From an uncultured Bacilli bacterium (GTDB taxonomy: Bacteria; Bacillota_I; Bacilli_A; RF39; UBA660), in assembly GCA_934090795.1 (NCBI GenBank), contig CAKOJQ010000006.1, forward strand, positions 1-64,000: a stretch of DNA of 64,000 bases, read 5' to 3'. Of this stretch, positions 26,560 through 35,450 are shown one piece after another. The translations under genes were made by a program, and so were the position numbers. Under the pieces are notes generated by a model. That model was given only the letters and a program-made list of their open reading frames with translations. It did not search any database and was not told the origin of the DNA. How positions within the stretch are numbered: position 1 is the stretch's first letter; each line of letters opens with the position of its first letter.

Positions 26560-27261
26560 ATGGGATATTATAGTAATGATAGTTTTGAAAATGCTAAGCT
26601 AGTTGTTAGTGCTCTTACTATTGGAGGATTTTTATTATTTGGTGGAATTAAGGCATGTAGTAAATTAAATTCAAATAGAGATAATTTTGATACTGTAAAA
26701 GAATTTAATGCAGTTATTGATTATAATGGGGAAGGAACAATGATTGCTAAAGTTGATAACTATTCAGATTATTCTGGTGAAGTTGTTGAATACTCAACAG
26801 CAGATGGTTTACAAGTTTTGACTGGTGTACAAAATGTAGGACTAGTTAGAGCAACTGATTATAATAATGTTTATGATTTAGCAGTTGAACTATCTGGTGG
26901 TGAAGTTTCAAGAGTAACAAGTTATGATAAATTACAAAATTTAAGTACAGGACTTGATGCATATGGTTGGAATAAAACATATAGTTTAAATTATAATTTT
27001 AATTATTGTATTATTGAAAATGAAAATGGTGTATTTGTTAAAAAAGTAGTTTCATGGAAGGATTGGGACGATGATGACAAAGTACAAGTAGAGTTTGAAG
27101 ATGGGACTGTAATTTTAACAGATTTTACTAATCTTAAATTAGTTAATACCGAATATGCTGGAACAAATTCTTTATATAACTATGCATTAGCACTTGCTGG
27201 TGATGAATCAAGATTATTTGGTGATGTTAAAAAAGAAGATGTGAAAGTTAAAACAAGATAG
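26560..27261 (+). CDS. Hypothetical protein with N-terminal membrane segment
   Basis: 233 residues. Residues 14-32 (VVSALTIGGFLLFGGIKAC) form a membrane anchor; the rest is hydrophilic and beta-rich. Two similar units can be seen: the ends of both mention NVYDLAVELSGGE and SLYNYALALAGDE, suggesting an internal duplication. Not recognised. The start follows AAGGGGGA. A promoter TTTACA-17-TATAGT lies just upstream. Confidence 0.6.
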   Translation: MGYYSNDSFENAKLVVSALTIGGFLLFGGIKACSKLNSNRDNFDTVKEFNAVIDYNGEGTMIAKVDNYSDYSGEVVEYSTADGLQVLTGVQNVGLVRATDYNNVYDLAVELSGGEVSRVTSYDKLQNLSTGLDAYGWNKTYSLNYNFNYCIIENENGVFVKKVVSWKDWDDDDKVQVEFEDGTVILTDFTNLKLVNTEYAGTNSLYNYALALAGDESRLFGDVKKEDVKVKTR

Positions 27262-27274
27262 AAGGTGATTTCAA

Positions 27275-28405
27275 GTGAGAATTAAATTTAAAGGTTTATT
27301 AAAAGAAATTAATTGCGATGAAATTTTAAATTTTTTAAATAATCCAAGTAATGAATTAAATTATTATTTAATTTCAAAAAGATTTTTTAATATTGAATTT
27401 ACAAGTAATGATTTATTAGAATATCTAAATTATAGAGATAATAAACAGTATACAAAAATAGTTACAATTCCTGTTGATGAAATTGATTTAAAACCAATGA
27501 CTGGCATATTTGATAGTAGAGTTGTATATTTATATAATTTAGAAATAAAATGTGCATGTGAAGATTCATTTGAATTAAAAACAAAAAAATATAGTGTTGA
27601 TGAAATAAAAGAACTTGTAGATAAAAAGATTTTATGTCCAATAAAAAAGGAATATATTAAATTTTCAACACCATTAAATAAATTAGCAAATATCAAAGTA
27701 TATCAAAAAGAATTGGATAAATTTCAATATATAGGTGATTTAAAACGAAATATTACTTCGACTGATGAGTATTTTAGCTTTTTTGTAAATAAAACTAAAC
27801 AAGGAATAAGTGAAAAAGCTTTAATGATGTTAGTAGGCCGTAAAATTAGTGAATTATTTTCAGATGTAGTAAATACATATTATGAAGAAGTATATTTCTG
27901 TAATGATGGTGAAAATGAAAAAAATTATTATCTTAATGAGTCTAAAAAAATTCAAGTATTAATTGAAAAATATAATAATTATGCTTCCAATAATGGATTA
28001 GAACTTATTTCAAATCGTGAGATTGATGCTTTTTTAGAAAATGTTGATAATATAAATACTAATGCATTTTCAGCTTATCTTGATACTCATAAGTTAAATA
28101 ATGAAGAAGCAATAAAATTAAAAAAAGCTATTTGTAAAACCGACTATTTATATGAAGATTTAAAAGATTTACTTGCTGAAAAATTTAATGTTAATGAATT
28201 TGCTAGTGAAATTATTATTAGAAACAATGAAAATATGGCATTTGAATTTCTAATTAATTTTAAAGATGAACTTGATTATTTAACAAAGTGTAAATTATTA
28301 AGAGTTATTTTAAATTCTGGTAATAAAGAAGTTATAGATTTAGTAGTAGATGATGGATTACTAAGTGAATCAAATGTTAAAAAGTACATAAATAAGAGAA
28401 AATAA
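27275..28405 (+). CDS. Hypothetical protein, 376 residues
   Basis: GTG start, 10 bases after GAAGGTGA. Soluble, helix-rich, with no signal peptide. A CACE/CPIKK pair of Cys (about 94-96 and 121) is visible but is not a standard zinc motif. The C-terminal third resembles short helical repeats. Not recognised. Only 13 bases after the previous gene, so probably cotranscribed with it. Confidence 0.6.
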   Translation: MRIKFKGLLKEINCDEILNFLNNPSNELNYYLISKRFFNIEFTSNDLLEYLNYRDNKQYTKIVTIPVDEIDLKPMTGIFDSRVVYLYNLEIKCACEDSFELKTKKYSVDEIKELVDKKILCPIKKEYIKFSTPLNKLANIKVYQKELDKFQYIGDLKRNITSTDEYFSFFVNKTKQGISEKALMMLVGRKISELFSDVVNTYYEEVYFCNDGENEKNYYLNESKKIQVLIEKYNNYASNNGLELISNREIDAFLENVDNINTNAFSAYLDTHKLNNEEAIKLKKAICKTDYLYEDLKDLLAEKFNVNEFASEIIIRNNENMAFEFLINFKDELDYLTKCKLLRVILNSGNKEVIDLVVDDGLLSESNVKKYINKRK

Positions 28406-28420
28406 TAATAATAGATTTTT

Positions 28421-29350
28421 ATGAATGATTTAAATAGTAATTTAAAAATAGCGATAGATAAAATAGAAAATAATTATAATAAACATAATAATTATTTTTC
28501 TAATATTTATCCTTTTACTACTGAAAATATTTCAGGATATATTAATTTATTTGATTTAAAAGATAAGAATTTATTAACGGTAGGTTCATCTTGTGATCAA
28601 GTTTTAAATGCAATTTATTGTAATTGCAAAGATATAACTGTTGTAGATATAAATTTATTCACAAAATATTATTTTTATCTAAAAATGGCAAGTATTTTGT
28701 GCTTAAATAGAGAAGAATTTTTAATGTTTTTAAGGTATATTGATTATCCGAAAGTATTTAAAAAGAATAAATATGTATTTAATAAAGAAATATATGAAAA
28801 AGTTAAAGTTACATTAAGATATTTAGATTTTGAATCATTTCTGTTTTGGGATGAGTTACTTTCTACGTATGATTCAATTAAAATTAGAGAGAACTTATTT
28901 AATTATGATGAGTATAGAACAAGTATTTTAGAAAAATGTAATTTATATTTAAGAGATAATGACTCTTATGAAGCTATAAAAACAATGATTAAAAAAATTA
29001 TTCCAAGATTTATAACATGTGATTTAAAAAATTTTGTAGGAACTAAATTTTATGATAATATATGGCTTTCTAATGTAGGACAATATTTAAAGAATCAAGA
29101 ATTGTATGATATTGTTTTTAAGTTATCAAAAATATTAGATATAGACGGACAAATATTAGTTTGTTATTTGTATGATTTTACTTATGATACAAAATATTGT
29201 GATGAATGGGCTGAAATTTATGATCTTATCTCTTTAAAAATGATTTTTAAAGAGATACCATTGAATGTGAATTCTTTTCCAGGTTTAACTGGAATTATTC
29301 ATAATCGTAATGATAAAGATTCAGTTCTAATTTATAAAAAAGTTAGATAA
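28421..29350 (+). CDS. BtaA/DUF3419-like methyltransferase-fold protein
   Basis: 309 residues. LLTVGSSCDQVLNAIYCNCKD followed by ITVVDINLFTKYYFYLKMAS (shown in two pieces) is a SAM-binding Rossmann motif, and the L-x6-EEFLMFL that follows is typical of DUF3419/BtaA proteins. BtaA transfers 3-amino-3-carboxypropyl groups from SAM to diacylglycerol; this distant homologue may not. There is no clear ribosome site, and the gap of 15 bases to the previous gene suggests coupling. Confidence 0.6.
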   Translation: MNDLNSNLKIAIDKIENNYNKHNNYFSNIYPFTTENISGYINLFDLKDKNLLTVGSSCDQVLNAIYCNCKDITVVDINLFTKYYFYLKMASILCLNREEFLMFLRYIDYPKVFKKNKYVFNKEIYEKVKVTLRYLDFESFLFWDELLSTYDSIKIRENLFNYDEYRTSILEKCNLYLRDNDSYEAIKTMIKKIIPRFITCDLKNFVGTKFYDNIWLSNVGQYLKNQELYDIVFKLSKILDIDGQILVCYLYDFTYDTKYCDEWAEIYDLISLKMIFKEIPLNVNSFPGLTGIIHNRNDKDSVLIYKKVR

Positions 29351-29397
29351 ATATTGAAAATACATTTGACTTTTCATTATAAAATATAGTATATTAT

Positions 29398-29480
29398 GAC
29401 TAGTTGAAGTTTTAACGTGGTTTAGATTTTCCTTTCGGAATTTAGACTAGGTTATAACCGATTAATGTTTAATAGAAAGG
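29398..29480 (+). promoter_or_regulatory. Structured rpsO leader (probable S15 autoregulatory element)
   Basis: The leader can fold as GTTTAGATTTTCC/GGAATTTAGAC around a TTTC loop, with outer GGTT/AACC pairing. A promoter TTGACT with TATATT lies at about 29368-29396. S15 commonly represses its own mRNA through such leaders. The class is not identified. Confidence 0.55.
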
Positions 29481-29493
29481 AATGGATTTAATT

Positions 29494-29763
29494 ATGGCTG
29501 TAAGTAAAGAACAAATTGCATCTAGAGTTCAAGAATTTGCTAAAGATGCTAAAAATACTGGAGATACTTCAGTACAAATTGCTATCTTAACAGATAAGAT
29601 TAACAATTTAACAGAACATTTAAAAGATAATAAACATGATTATCATTCAAAAAGAGGACTACACTTAATGATTGGTAAGAGAAGAAGTTTATTAGATTAT
29701 TTAAAGAAAAATGATGTTGTTAAATATCGTGAAGTTATTAAAAAATTAAATATTAGAAAATAA
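29494..29763 (+). CDS. rpsO: 30S ribosomal protein S15
   Basis: 89 residues, the standard length. Diagnostic segments are QIAILTDKINNLTEHLK and HSKRGLHLMIGKRRSLLDYL. It binds 16S rRNA early in 30S assembly. Start ATG 29494 after AAAGGAATGG, not the earlier in-frame ATG 29482. Followed by a terminator and then pnp, as in Bacillus. Confidence 0.97.
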   Translation: MAVSKEQIASRVQEFAKDAKNTGDTSVQIAILTDKINNLTEHLKDNKHDYHSKRGLHLMIGKRRSLLDYLKKNDVVKYREVIKKLNIRK

Positions 29764-29791
29764 GGGCACTATATTTTTTAGTGTCTTTTTA
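29764..29791 (+). terminator. Terminator between rpsO and pnp
   Basis: CACTA/TAGTG stem with a T-rich loop and TTTTT tail. pnp has no obvious promoter of its own, so readthrough is likely. Confidence 0.6.
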
Positions 29792-29815
29792 TATTGAAAA
29801 AGAGAGAAGGATAAA

Positions 29816-32032
29816 ATGAAAAAAGAATTTGTTTATGATTTTTTAGGGAGAAAATTAGTTGTTGAAACTGGAGAACTTGCTAAACAAGCTGATGGTGCTG
29901 TACTTGTTAGATACGGAGATACAGTTGTGTTATCTGCTGCTGTAATGAGTGATACAGTAGGAACTGGTGATTTCTTTCCTTTAACAGTTGTTTATAATGA
30001 AAAATTATATTCAGTTGGTAAAATACCAGGTGGGTTTATTAAAAGAGAAGGAAAACCTACTGATGCTGCAACCCTTGCTGCTCGTCAAATAGATAGACCA
30101 ATTAGACCAATGTTTGATGAAAACTTTAGAAATGAAGTACAAGTTATTAATACAATATTATCTGTTGATCCTAATAACTCCCCAGAAATGACAGCATTAT
30201 TTGGTTCAAGTTTAGCACTTGGAATATCAAAAATCCCATTTGATGGACCGGTTGCAGGAGTAGTAGTTGGTAAAATTGGTAAAGAATTTATAATTAATCC
30301 AACAAGTGAACAAATAGATAAATGTGAACTTACTGTAACAGTTGCTGGGACTAAAAATGATATTTGTATGATTGAAGCAGGAGCTCATGAAGCAAGTGAA
30401 GAAGATATGTTAGCTGCTTTAATGTTTGGACAAAAACATGTTAAGATGTTATGTGAATTCCAAGAAAGCATTATTGAAGCTGTTGGACAAGGAAAAGTAA
30501 CTGTTGAACTTGCTAAGATTGATGAAAAATTAGAAAAAGAAGTTAAAGAATATGCTGAAGATAAAATGCTTGAAGCAGTTCAAATTAAGGATAAACTTGC
30601 AAGTTATGCTAAAATTGATGAAGTTAAAGAAGAAACTATTAATTATTTCTTAGAAAAATATCCTGATGTAGATACAATAGAAAAAGATGTTACTAAGATT
30701 GTTAATAATATTGAAGGAGAAGTTGTTAGAGATTTAATTACTAATAAACATGTAAGACCTGATGGAAGAGCGTTAGATGAAATTAGACCACTATCTGCAT
30801 ATATTGATTTACTTCCTAGAACTCATGGATCAGCTGTTTTTACTAGAGGACAAACTCAGGCTTTAGCAACAACAACACTTGGAGCTATTGGAGAACATCA
30901 AATTTTAGATGGTTTAGGACTTGAAGATACTAAGAGATTTATGCTTCATTATAATTTCCCTAATTTTAGTGTAGGTGAAACTGGAAGATATGGAGCTCCT
31001 GGTAGAAGAGAAATTGGTCATGGTGCATTAGGAGAAAGAGCCCTATTACAAGTTATTCCATCTGAAGAAGAATTCCCTTATACAATAAGAGTTGTTTCTG
31101 AAATATTAGAAAGTAATGGATCATCTTCTCAAGCAAGTATTTGTGCAGGATGTTTATCACTTATGGCTGCAGGAGTTCCAATTAAAGCACCAGTTGCGGG
31201 AATTGCAATGGGACTTATTACTAAAGGTAAAAAATATACTATTTTAACAGATATCCAAGGACTTGAAGATCATATGGGAGATATGGACTTTAAAGTTGCT
31301 GGTACTAGAAAAGGTATTACTGCACTACAAATGGATATCAAGATTAAAGGTGTTACTAAAGCAATCTTAAAAGAAGCATTAGAACAAGCTAAAAAAGCCA
31401 GAATGCAAATTCTTGATTTAATGGAAAGCGTTATTGCTGAGCCAAGAAAAGAATTATCACCATATGCTCCTAAGATTAAGATGATGAATATCGATCCAGA
31501 AAAGATTAAAGATGTTATTGGTAGAGGCGGAGAAATGATTACTAAGATTATTTTAGAATGTTCTCCAGAAGGTGTTAAGACTGTTTCTGATAAAGATGCT
31601 GTTAAAATTGATATTGAAGATGACGGAAGAGTTATTGTTTATCATACTAATCAAGAAGTTATTGAAAGAACTATGGAAAGAATTGAACAAATCGTTAGAG
31701 AAGTTGAAGACGGCAAAATTTATAATGGTAAAGTTACTAAAGTTGAAGATTTCGGATGTTTTGTTGAATTATGGCCTGGTTGTGAAGGTTTAGTACATGT
31801 TTCTCAATTAGACAAAGAAAGAGTAAATAAACCAAGTGATATAGTTAAAGTTGGAGATGAAATTGTTGTTAAATCATTAGGATATGATAATCGTGGAAGA
31901 CTTAACTTATCAAGAAAAGAAGCCTTATTAAGTAGTGATAAAAAGAAATCTTCTAAAGAAGAAGTTAAAGAAAATAAAGAAGAAAAAACTGAAAAAAAAT
32001 CAAGAAAAGGTTTATTTAGAAAAGGTGAGTAA
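29816..32032 (+). CDS. pnp: Polyribonucleotide nucleotidyltransferase (PNPase)
   Basis: 738 residues with two RNase PH domains (first with KREGKPTD, second with FTRGQTQAL and GRREIGHGALGERAL), a KH domain (IGRGGEMITKI) and an S1 domain (GKVTKVEDFGCFVEL). It degrades RNA 3' to 5' by phosphorolysis as part of mRNA decay, together with RNase Y found at 57447. The C-terminus ends in a Lys/Glu-rich tail of about 30 residues. Start after AGAGAAGGA. Confidence 0.97.
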   Translation: MKKEFVYDFLGRKLVVETGELAKQADGAVLVRYGDTVVLSAAVMSDTVGTGDFFPLTVVYNEKLYSVGKIPGGFIKREGKPTDAATLAARQIDRPIRPMFDENFRNEVQVINTILSVDPNNSPEMTALFGSSLALGISKIPFDGPVAGVVVGKIGKEFIINPTSEQIDKCELTVTVAGTKNDICMIEAGAHEASEEDMLAALMFGQKHVKMLCEFQESIIEAVGQGKVTVELAKIDEKLEKEVKEYAEDKMLEAVQIKDKLASYAKIDEVKEETINYFLEKYPDVDTIEKDVTKIVNNIEGEVVRDLITNKHVRPDGRALDEIRPLSAYIDLLPRTHGSAVFTRGQTQALATTTLGAIGEHQILDGLGLEDTKRFMLHYNFPNFSVGETGRYGAPGRREIGHGALGERALLQVIPSEEEFPYTIRVVSEILESNGSSSQASICAGCLSLMAAGVPIKAPVAGIAMGLITKGKKYTILTDIQGLEDHMGDMDFKVAGTRKGITALQMDIKIKGVTKAILKEALEQAKKARMQILDLMESVIAEPRKELSPYAPKIKMMNIDPEKIKDVIGRGGEMITKIILECSPEGVKTVSDKDAVKIDIEDDGRVIVYHTNQEVIERTMERIEQIVREVEDGKIYNGKVTKVEDFGCFVELWPGCEGLVHVSQLDKERVNKPSDIVKVGDEIVVKSLGYDNRGRLNLSRKEALLSSDKKKSSKEEVKENKEEKTEKKSRKGLFRKGE

Positions 32033-32106
32033 TCATCTTTTTTAATTTTTGTAATAATTTTTAACAAAATGTATAAAATTATGATGAAATATTGTTTAAG
32101 ATACTT

Positions 32107-32292
32107 GACAATATTTATTAAAAATGTAATAATACAGTTGTTTGAAAAAGGAAAGCGATTGCAAGAGTCCACCTGATTGGCACAAAATTTAAAGTAGCTG
32201 ATAGGTAAAAAGCCATAGAATAAAGTGAATTGGTTTTTATATGGATGAATGCATTTGGCATTCATTTTTTGATAATATGGAGGTGCTTTACA
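32107..32292 (+). promoter_or_regulatory. infC operon leader with transcription attenuator (L20-leader type)
   Basis: A promoter-like TTGACA lies at about 32105. The leader ends in a strong intrinsic terminator: a perfect 8-bp stem ATGAATGC/GCATTCAT with loop ATTTG and T6 (32243-32270), placed just before the infC ribosome site. In Bacillus the infC-rpmI-rplT operon is controlled by L20 stabilising a leader terminator. The layout here fits; the L20-binding fold was not verified. Confidence 0.7.
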
Positions 32293-32820
32293 ATAGCAAA
32301 TGTCAAAAAAGATGACTTATTAATTAATGATCAAATTAAAGTCAATGAATTAATGGTAATTGGTCCTAATGGAGAGCAATTAGGTACTAAAGCTTTAAAA
32401 GATGCTCTAACGCTTGCATCTTATGCAGGGCTAGATTTAGTTTTAATGAATCCTGGTAATGAAAGACCTGTTGGAAAAATTATGGATTATAATAAACATA
32501 AATATGAAAAACAAAAAAGAGCTAAGGAAGCGTTAAAAAATCAAAGAGCAAATAATAAGGATATGAAAGAGTATCAATTATCAGTTACTATTGATATTGG
32601 TGACTTTAACACAAGAAAGAAAAATGCTGAAAATTATTTAATAAAAGGTCATAAAATTAAGACTTCAATTAGATTTAAAGGCCGTCAAATGGCACATACT
32701 GATTTAGGTAGAGATGTTCTAATTCGCTTTGCTGATGAATTATCAGAAGTAAGTGTAGTAGAAGCTAAACCAAGATTAGAAGGTCGTACAATGACTATGA
32801 TATTGGCACCAAAAAAATAA
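32293..32820 (+). CDS. infC: Translation initiation factor IF-3 (ATA start)
   Basis: 175 residues. DLLINDQIKVNELMVIGPNG at the N-terminus and SIRFKGRQMAHTDLG in the C-terminal domain are IF-3 signatures. The factor keeps 30S subunits free and proofreads the start codon. No ATG, GTG or TTG fits: GGAGG (32279-32283) lies 9 bases from ATA 32293, and the protein then begins ANVKKDDLL. A non-AUG start on infC allows IF-3 to repress itself, as with AUU in E. coli and Bacillus. The upstream ATG 32230 is inside the leader terminator. Confidence 0.93.
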   Translation: MANVKKDDLLINDQIKVNELMVIGPNGEQLGTKALKDALTLASYAGLDLVLMNPGNERPVGKIMDYNKHKYEKQKRAKEALKNQRANNKDMKEYQLSVTIDIGDFNTRKKNAENYLIKGHKIKTSIRFKGRQMAHTDLGRDVLIRFADELSEVSVVEAKPRLEGRTMTMILAPKK

Positions 32821-32838
32821 GAAGGAGAGGATTTAGTT

Positions 32839-33027
32839 ATGCCAAAACAAAAAACACATAAAGCTTCATCAAAGGTATTAAAAAAGAAAAAAAATGGAGC
32901 ATTAGTTTATAAAGTATCTGGTGGAAATCATAAAACTGCTAAAGATTCTAGTAAACAAATTAGACAAAGAAGAAATAAGGGAATATTAGCGAAAGGAGAA
33001 GCTAGCAGATTAAAATCTGTTATCTAA
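32839..33027 (+). CDS. rpmI: 50S ribosomal protein L35
   Basis: 62 residues, very basic, starting MPKQKTHKASSK with KRRNKG-like QRRNKGILAKGEASRLK near the end. Start follows AGAAGGAGAGG. Second gene of the infC operon. Confidence 0.95.
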   Translation: MPKQKTHKASSKVLKKKKNGALVYKVSGGNHKTAKDSSKQIRQRRNKGILAKGEASRLKSVI

Positions 33028-33037
33028 GGTGGTATAA

Positions 33038-33568
33038 ATGGCAAGAGTTAAAGGCGGAAACGTAGCTAAAAATAGAAGAAGAAAAGTTTTAAAACAAGCT
33101 AAAGGATATTTTGGATCTAAACATAGATTATTTAAAACTGCACAAGAACAAACTTTCCATAGTGGAGCTTATGCATTTAGAGATCGTAAACAAAATAAAA
33201 GAAACTTTAGAAAATTATGGATTACAAGAGTTAATGCTGCTTGTAGAGAAAATGAAATTTCATATTCACAATTTATTAATGGTTTAAATAAAGCAGAAAT
33301 TGAAATTAATAGAAAAATGCTTTCTGAAGTAGCTATTGATAATCCAAAGTATTTTACTGAATTAGTTAAAATTGCTAAAGATGCTTTAAATGGTAAAATG
33401 CCTAAAGCAGCTGAAGTAAAAGCAGAAAAAAAGGAAGAAAAAGCTGAAGAAGTTAAAGAAGTTAAAAAAACTGCTACTAAAAAAACAACTACAGCTAAAT
33501 CTACTGAAAAGAAGACTGCAACTAAAACTACAGCTAAAAAAACAACTTCTAAAAAAGAAGAAAAGTAG
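33038..33568 (+). CDS. rplT: 50S ribosomal protein L20 with long Lys-rich tail
   Basis: Residues 1-118 are a normal L20 (MARVKGGNVAKNRRRKVLKQ, AKGYFGSKH, FRKLWITRVNAACRE). Beyond residue about 120 there is a 55-residue low-complexity extension of Lys, Glu, Thr and Ala that ordinary L20 lacks. L20 is an early 50S assembly protein and represses the operon. The tail is probably disordered and may contact rRNA; its role is unknown. Confidence 0.95.
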   Translation: MARVKGGNVAKNRRRKVLKQAKGYFGSKHRLFKTAQEQTFHSGAYAFRDRKQNKRNFRKLWITRVNAACRENEISYSQFINGLNKAEIEINRKMLSEVAIDNPKYFTELVKIAKDALNGKMPKAAEVKAEKKEEKAEEVKEVKKTATKKTTTAKSTEKKTATKTTAKKTTSKKEEK

Positions 33569-33577
33569 TTTAAATAT

Positions 33578-33612
33578 AAAATCACTATTAGAAAATAATG
33601 GTGATTTTTTTA
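33578..33612 (+). terminator. Terminator of the infC operon
   Basis: AAAATCACTATTA/TAATGGTGATTTT stem with a GAAAA loop and T-run. Confidence 0.8.
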
Positions 33613-33718
33613 GTTAAATATAGGATTTTTGAATAAATTTGACTTTTTAAAATTAAATGCTATAATCAGTCTATACATTATTAATTTAATGTATATTTTT
33701 TTAGGAGGAAATAAAAAA

Positions 33719-34753
33719 ATGGAAAATACAGGTGAGCTGAAACTAACATTAGATAACCTTATGGTTGAATCTGATGCAGTGTTTATAGTTCCACATAATA
33801 GACCTGACTATGATGCCCTTGGTGCATGTGTAGGAATGAGTCTAATAGCTGGTAAACATAAAAGAAAGAGCTATATTATTATTAACGATGATATAAAAGA
33901 GTTACCAGGTGAAATAAAAAAATTAATAGAAGAAATTAAAGTTAAACATAATATAATAAGAATAGCGGATTTAGATAGTTATCTTACTGATAATAGTTTA
34001 CTAGTTTGTGTAGATGCTAATAAAGACTATTTAGTAAGTGTTAATGATTATTTAGAAAATTTTAAAAATATTCTAATTATTGATCATCATAAAACTGATG
34101 AATATACAATTAAAACACCTAATATATTTGTTGATACAACAATTTCTAGTACATGTGAAGAAATATCCAGATTATTATTTATGTCCAAGATTAAAATTAC
34201 GCCAGATCAAGCTAATTATTTACTTGCTGGTATTGTACTAGATACCAATAGATTAACTAAAAACTTAACTTCAAAAACATTTAGTGTTTTATCTGAATTA
34301 ACTAGTAGAGGTGCTAATCCGGAAGCAGTTAATAATTTATTCTTAGAAGAATTTGAACACGAAAGAGTAATGCAGAAACTTGTTGATAGTACTAAGTTTT
34401 TTACCTATTCAATAGGTATTGCTGCTGATACTAATGATAGTGGTATAATTTATTCAATAGAAGATATTGCCAAGTGTTCAGATTATATTTTAAGATATAA
34501 GGTAGATGCCTCATTTGCAATTGCTTATATTGATCAAGATACAATAAGTATTAGTGCTAGAAGTAAGGGAAATATTGATATATCTCAAATTATGAAAATG
34601 TTTGGTGGTGGAGGAAGCACTACATCAGGAGCTGCTAGAGTAAAAGGTACAACCATTAAATGTATCGTAGATGAGCTTACCCATATTTTAAATCCAACTG
34701 CAACCTTAAGTAATGAAAAAAGTGTTGGAAAAGTGTTAAAATTAACAAAGTAG
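33719..34753 (+). CDS. Stand-alone DHH-DHHA1 phosphodiesterase (GdpP C-domain-like)
   Basis: 344 residues. HNRPDYDALGA (metal-binding D-x-D), VCVDAN, IDHHKTDE and the C-terminal GGGGSTTSGAA follow the DHH-DHHA1 module of GdpP, which cleaves c-di-AMP. The membrane, PAS and degenerate GGDEF domains of GdpP are absent. NrnA-type oligoribonuclease/pAp phosphatase is the other candidate. I start at ATG 33719 after TTAGGAGGA; the frame upstream runs into the promoter (TTGACT-16-TATAAT ending near 33665). Confidence 0.75.
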   Translation: MENTGELKLTLDNLMVESDAVFIVPHNRPDYDALGACVGMSLIAGKHKRKSYIIINDDIKELPGEIKKLIEEIKVKHNIIRIADLDSYLTDNSLLVCVDANKDYLVSVNDYLENFKNILIIDHHKTDEYTIKTPNIFVDTTISSTCEEISRLLFMSKIKITPDQANYLLAGIVLDTNRLTKNLTSKTFSVLSELTSRGANPEAVNNLFLEEFEHERVMQKLVDSTKFFTYSIGIAADTNDSGIIYSIEDIAKCSDYILRYKVDASFAIAYIDQDTISISARSKGNIDISQIMKMFGGGGSTTSGAARVKGTTIKCIVDELTHILNPTATLSNEKSVGKVLKLTK

Positions 34754-34826
34754 ATTTAGATTCTACTTTTAATTTTGGCTTGATTTAAAAAGCATTAAAG
34801 TAGTATAATAAACTTGTATTTTGAAT

Positions 34827-34902
34827 TGCCCAGTCGCCAAGTGGTAAGGCATTAGGCTCTGACCCTAACATTTCGTTGGTTCGAATCCAACCTGGGCAGC
34901 CA
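34827..34902 (+). tRNA. tRNA-Gln (CTG)
   Basis: Acceptor TGCCCAG/CTGGGCA, anticodon loop CTCTGAC, T-loop TTCGAAT, encoded CCA. No terminator is seen before the T-box that follows. Confidence 0.93.
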
Positions 34903-34907
34903 AATTA

Positions 34908-35098
34908 TTATTTAACAGATGATGTTAAGAGTAGTAACCAAAAAATATTTTATAGAGAGTTAATGATAGGTGGAAATTAACAAATATTGATAGTGAACTT
35001 ACTTAACGGATGTTTAAGGTGAAGACCGTTAAAACTAAAAGTAAAAATTAAGGTGGTACCACGGCTTATTCGTCCTTTAGAATTAGTCGTTTTTTTGT
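34908..35098 (+). promoter_or_regulatory. T-box riboswitch (leucine, controls leuS)
   Basis: The T-box sequence AAGGTGGTACCACGG (35050-35064) pairs with the tRNA acceptor end. The terminator stem ACGGCTTATTC/GAATTAGTCGT (35061-35071 with 35080-35090, one mismatch) is followed by T7. Stem I begins at GATGATG. A specifier region TGAACTTACTT near 34997 contains a CTT (or TTA) leucine codon. Uncharged tRNA-Leu would stabilise the antiterminator and allow transcription of the downstream genes. Confidence 0.9.
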
Positions 35099-35114
35099 TA
35101 TAGAAAGGATATTT

Positions 35115-35450
35115 ATGGAAAATTTATATTTATTTTTAATCTTATTTATTATATTTTTTATTGTATTTTTAGTAGACTATTTTATTAAAAGAAAGAAAAA
35201 TAAGTTAAAAAAATTTATTGGAATGGAACTACTTAAAGTAAAAAAAGAGGATTATAATAAAATAGGTATTATTTTATCAATAATTAATGCATTTATAATA
35301 AGTTCTACAGGGGTACTATGTACAATGATAGAAATGGATAAAATATGGCAATTACTATATGGATTCGTTCTATTAGTAGCGCTCATATATGTTTTCTATG
35401 GAATTATGGGAAATATATTAGAAAGTATTTATAAGAGGAGGAAAAAATAA
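35115..35450 (+). CDS. Small membrane protein between T-box and leuS
   Basis: 111 residues with three hydrophobic segments (about 4-22, 53-75 and 78-98) and basic loops (KRKKNKLKK). Not recognised. It starts 17 bases after the T-box terminator with GAAAGGA upstream, and its stop overlaps the leuS ATG (ATAATGG), so it should be induced with leuS upon leucine starvation. Confidence 0.65.
   Translation: MENLYLFLILFIIFFIVFLVDYFIKRKKNKLKKFIGMELLKVKKEDYNKIGIILSIINAFIISSTGVLCTMIEMDKIWQLLYGFVLLVALIYVFYGIMGNILESIYKRRKK

Noticed and set aside
31572..31793. 73-codon plus-strand frame inside pnp
   Set aside because: An out-of-frame shadow of the pnp S1/KH region.
33169..33585. 138-codon frame antisense to rplT
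   Set aside because: A shadow of the Lys-rich L20 tail, whose complement reads as a Val/Phe/Leu-rich pseudo-membrane protein; no ribosome site.
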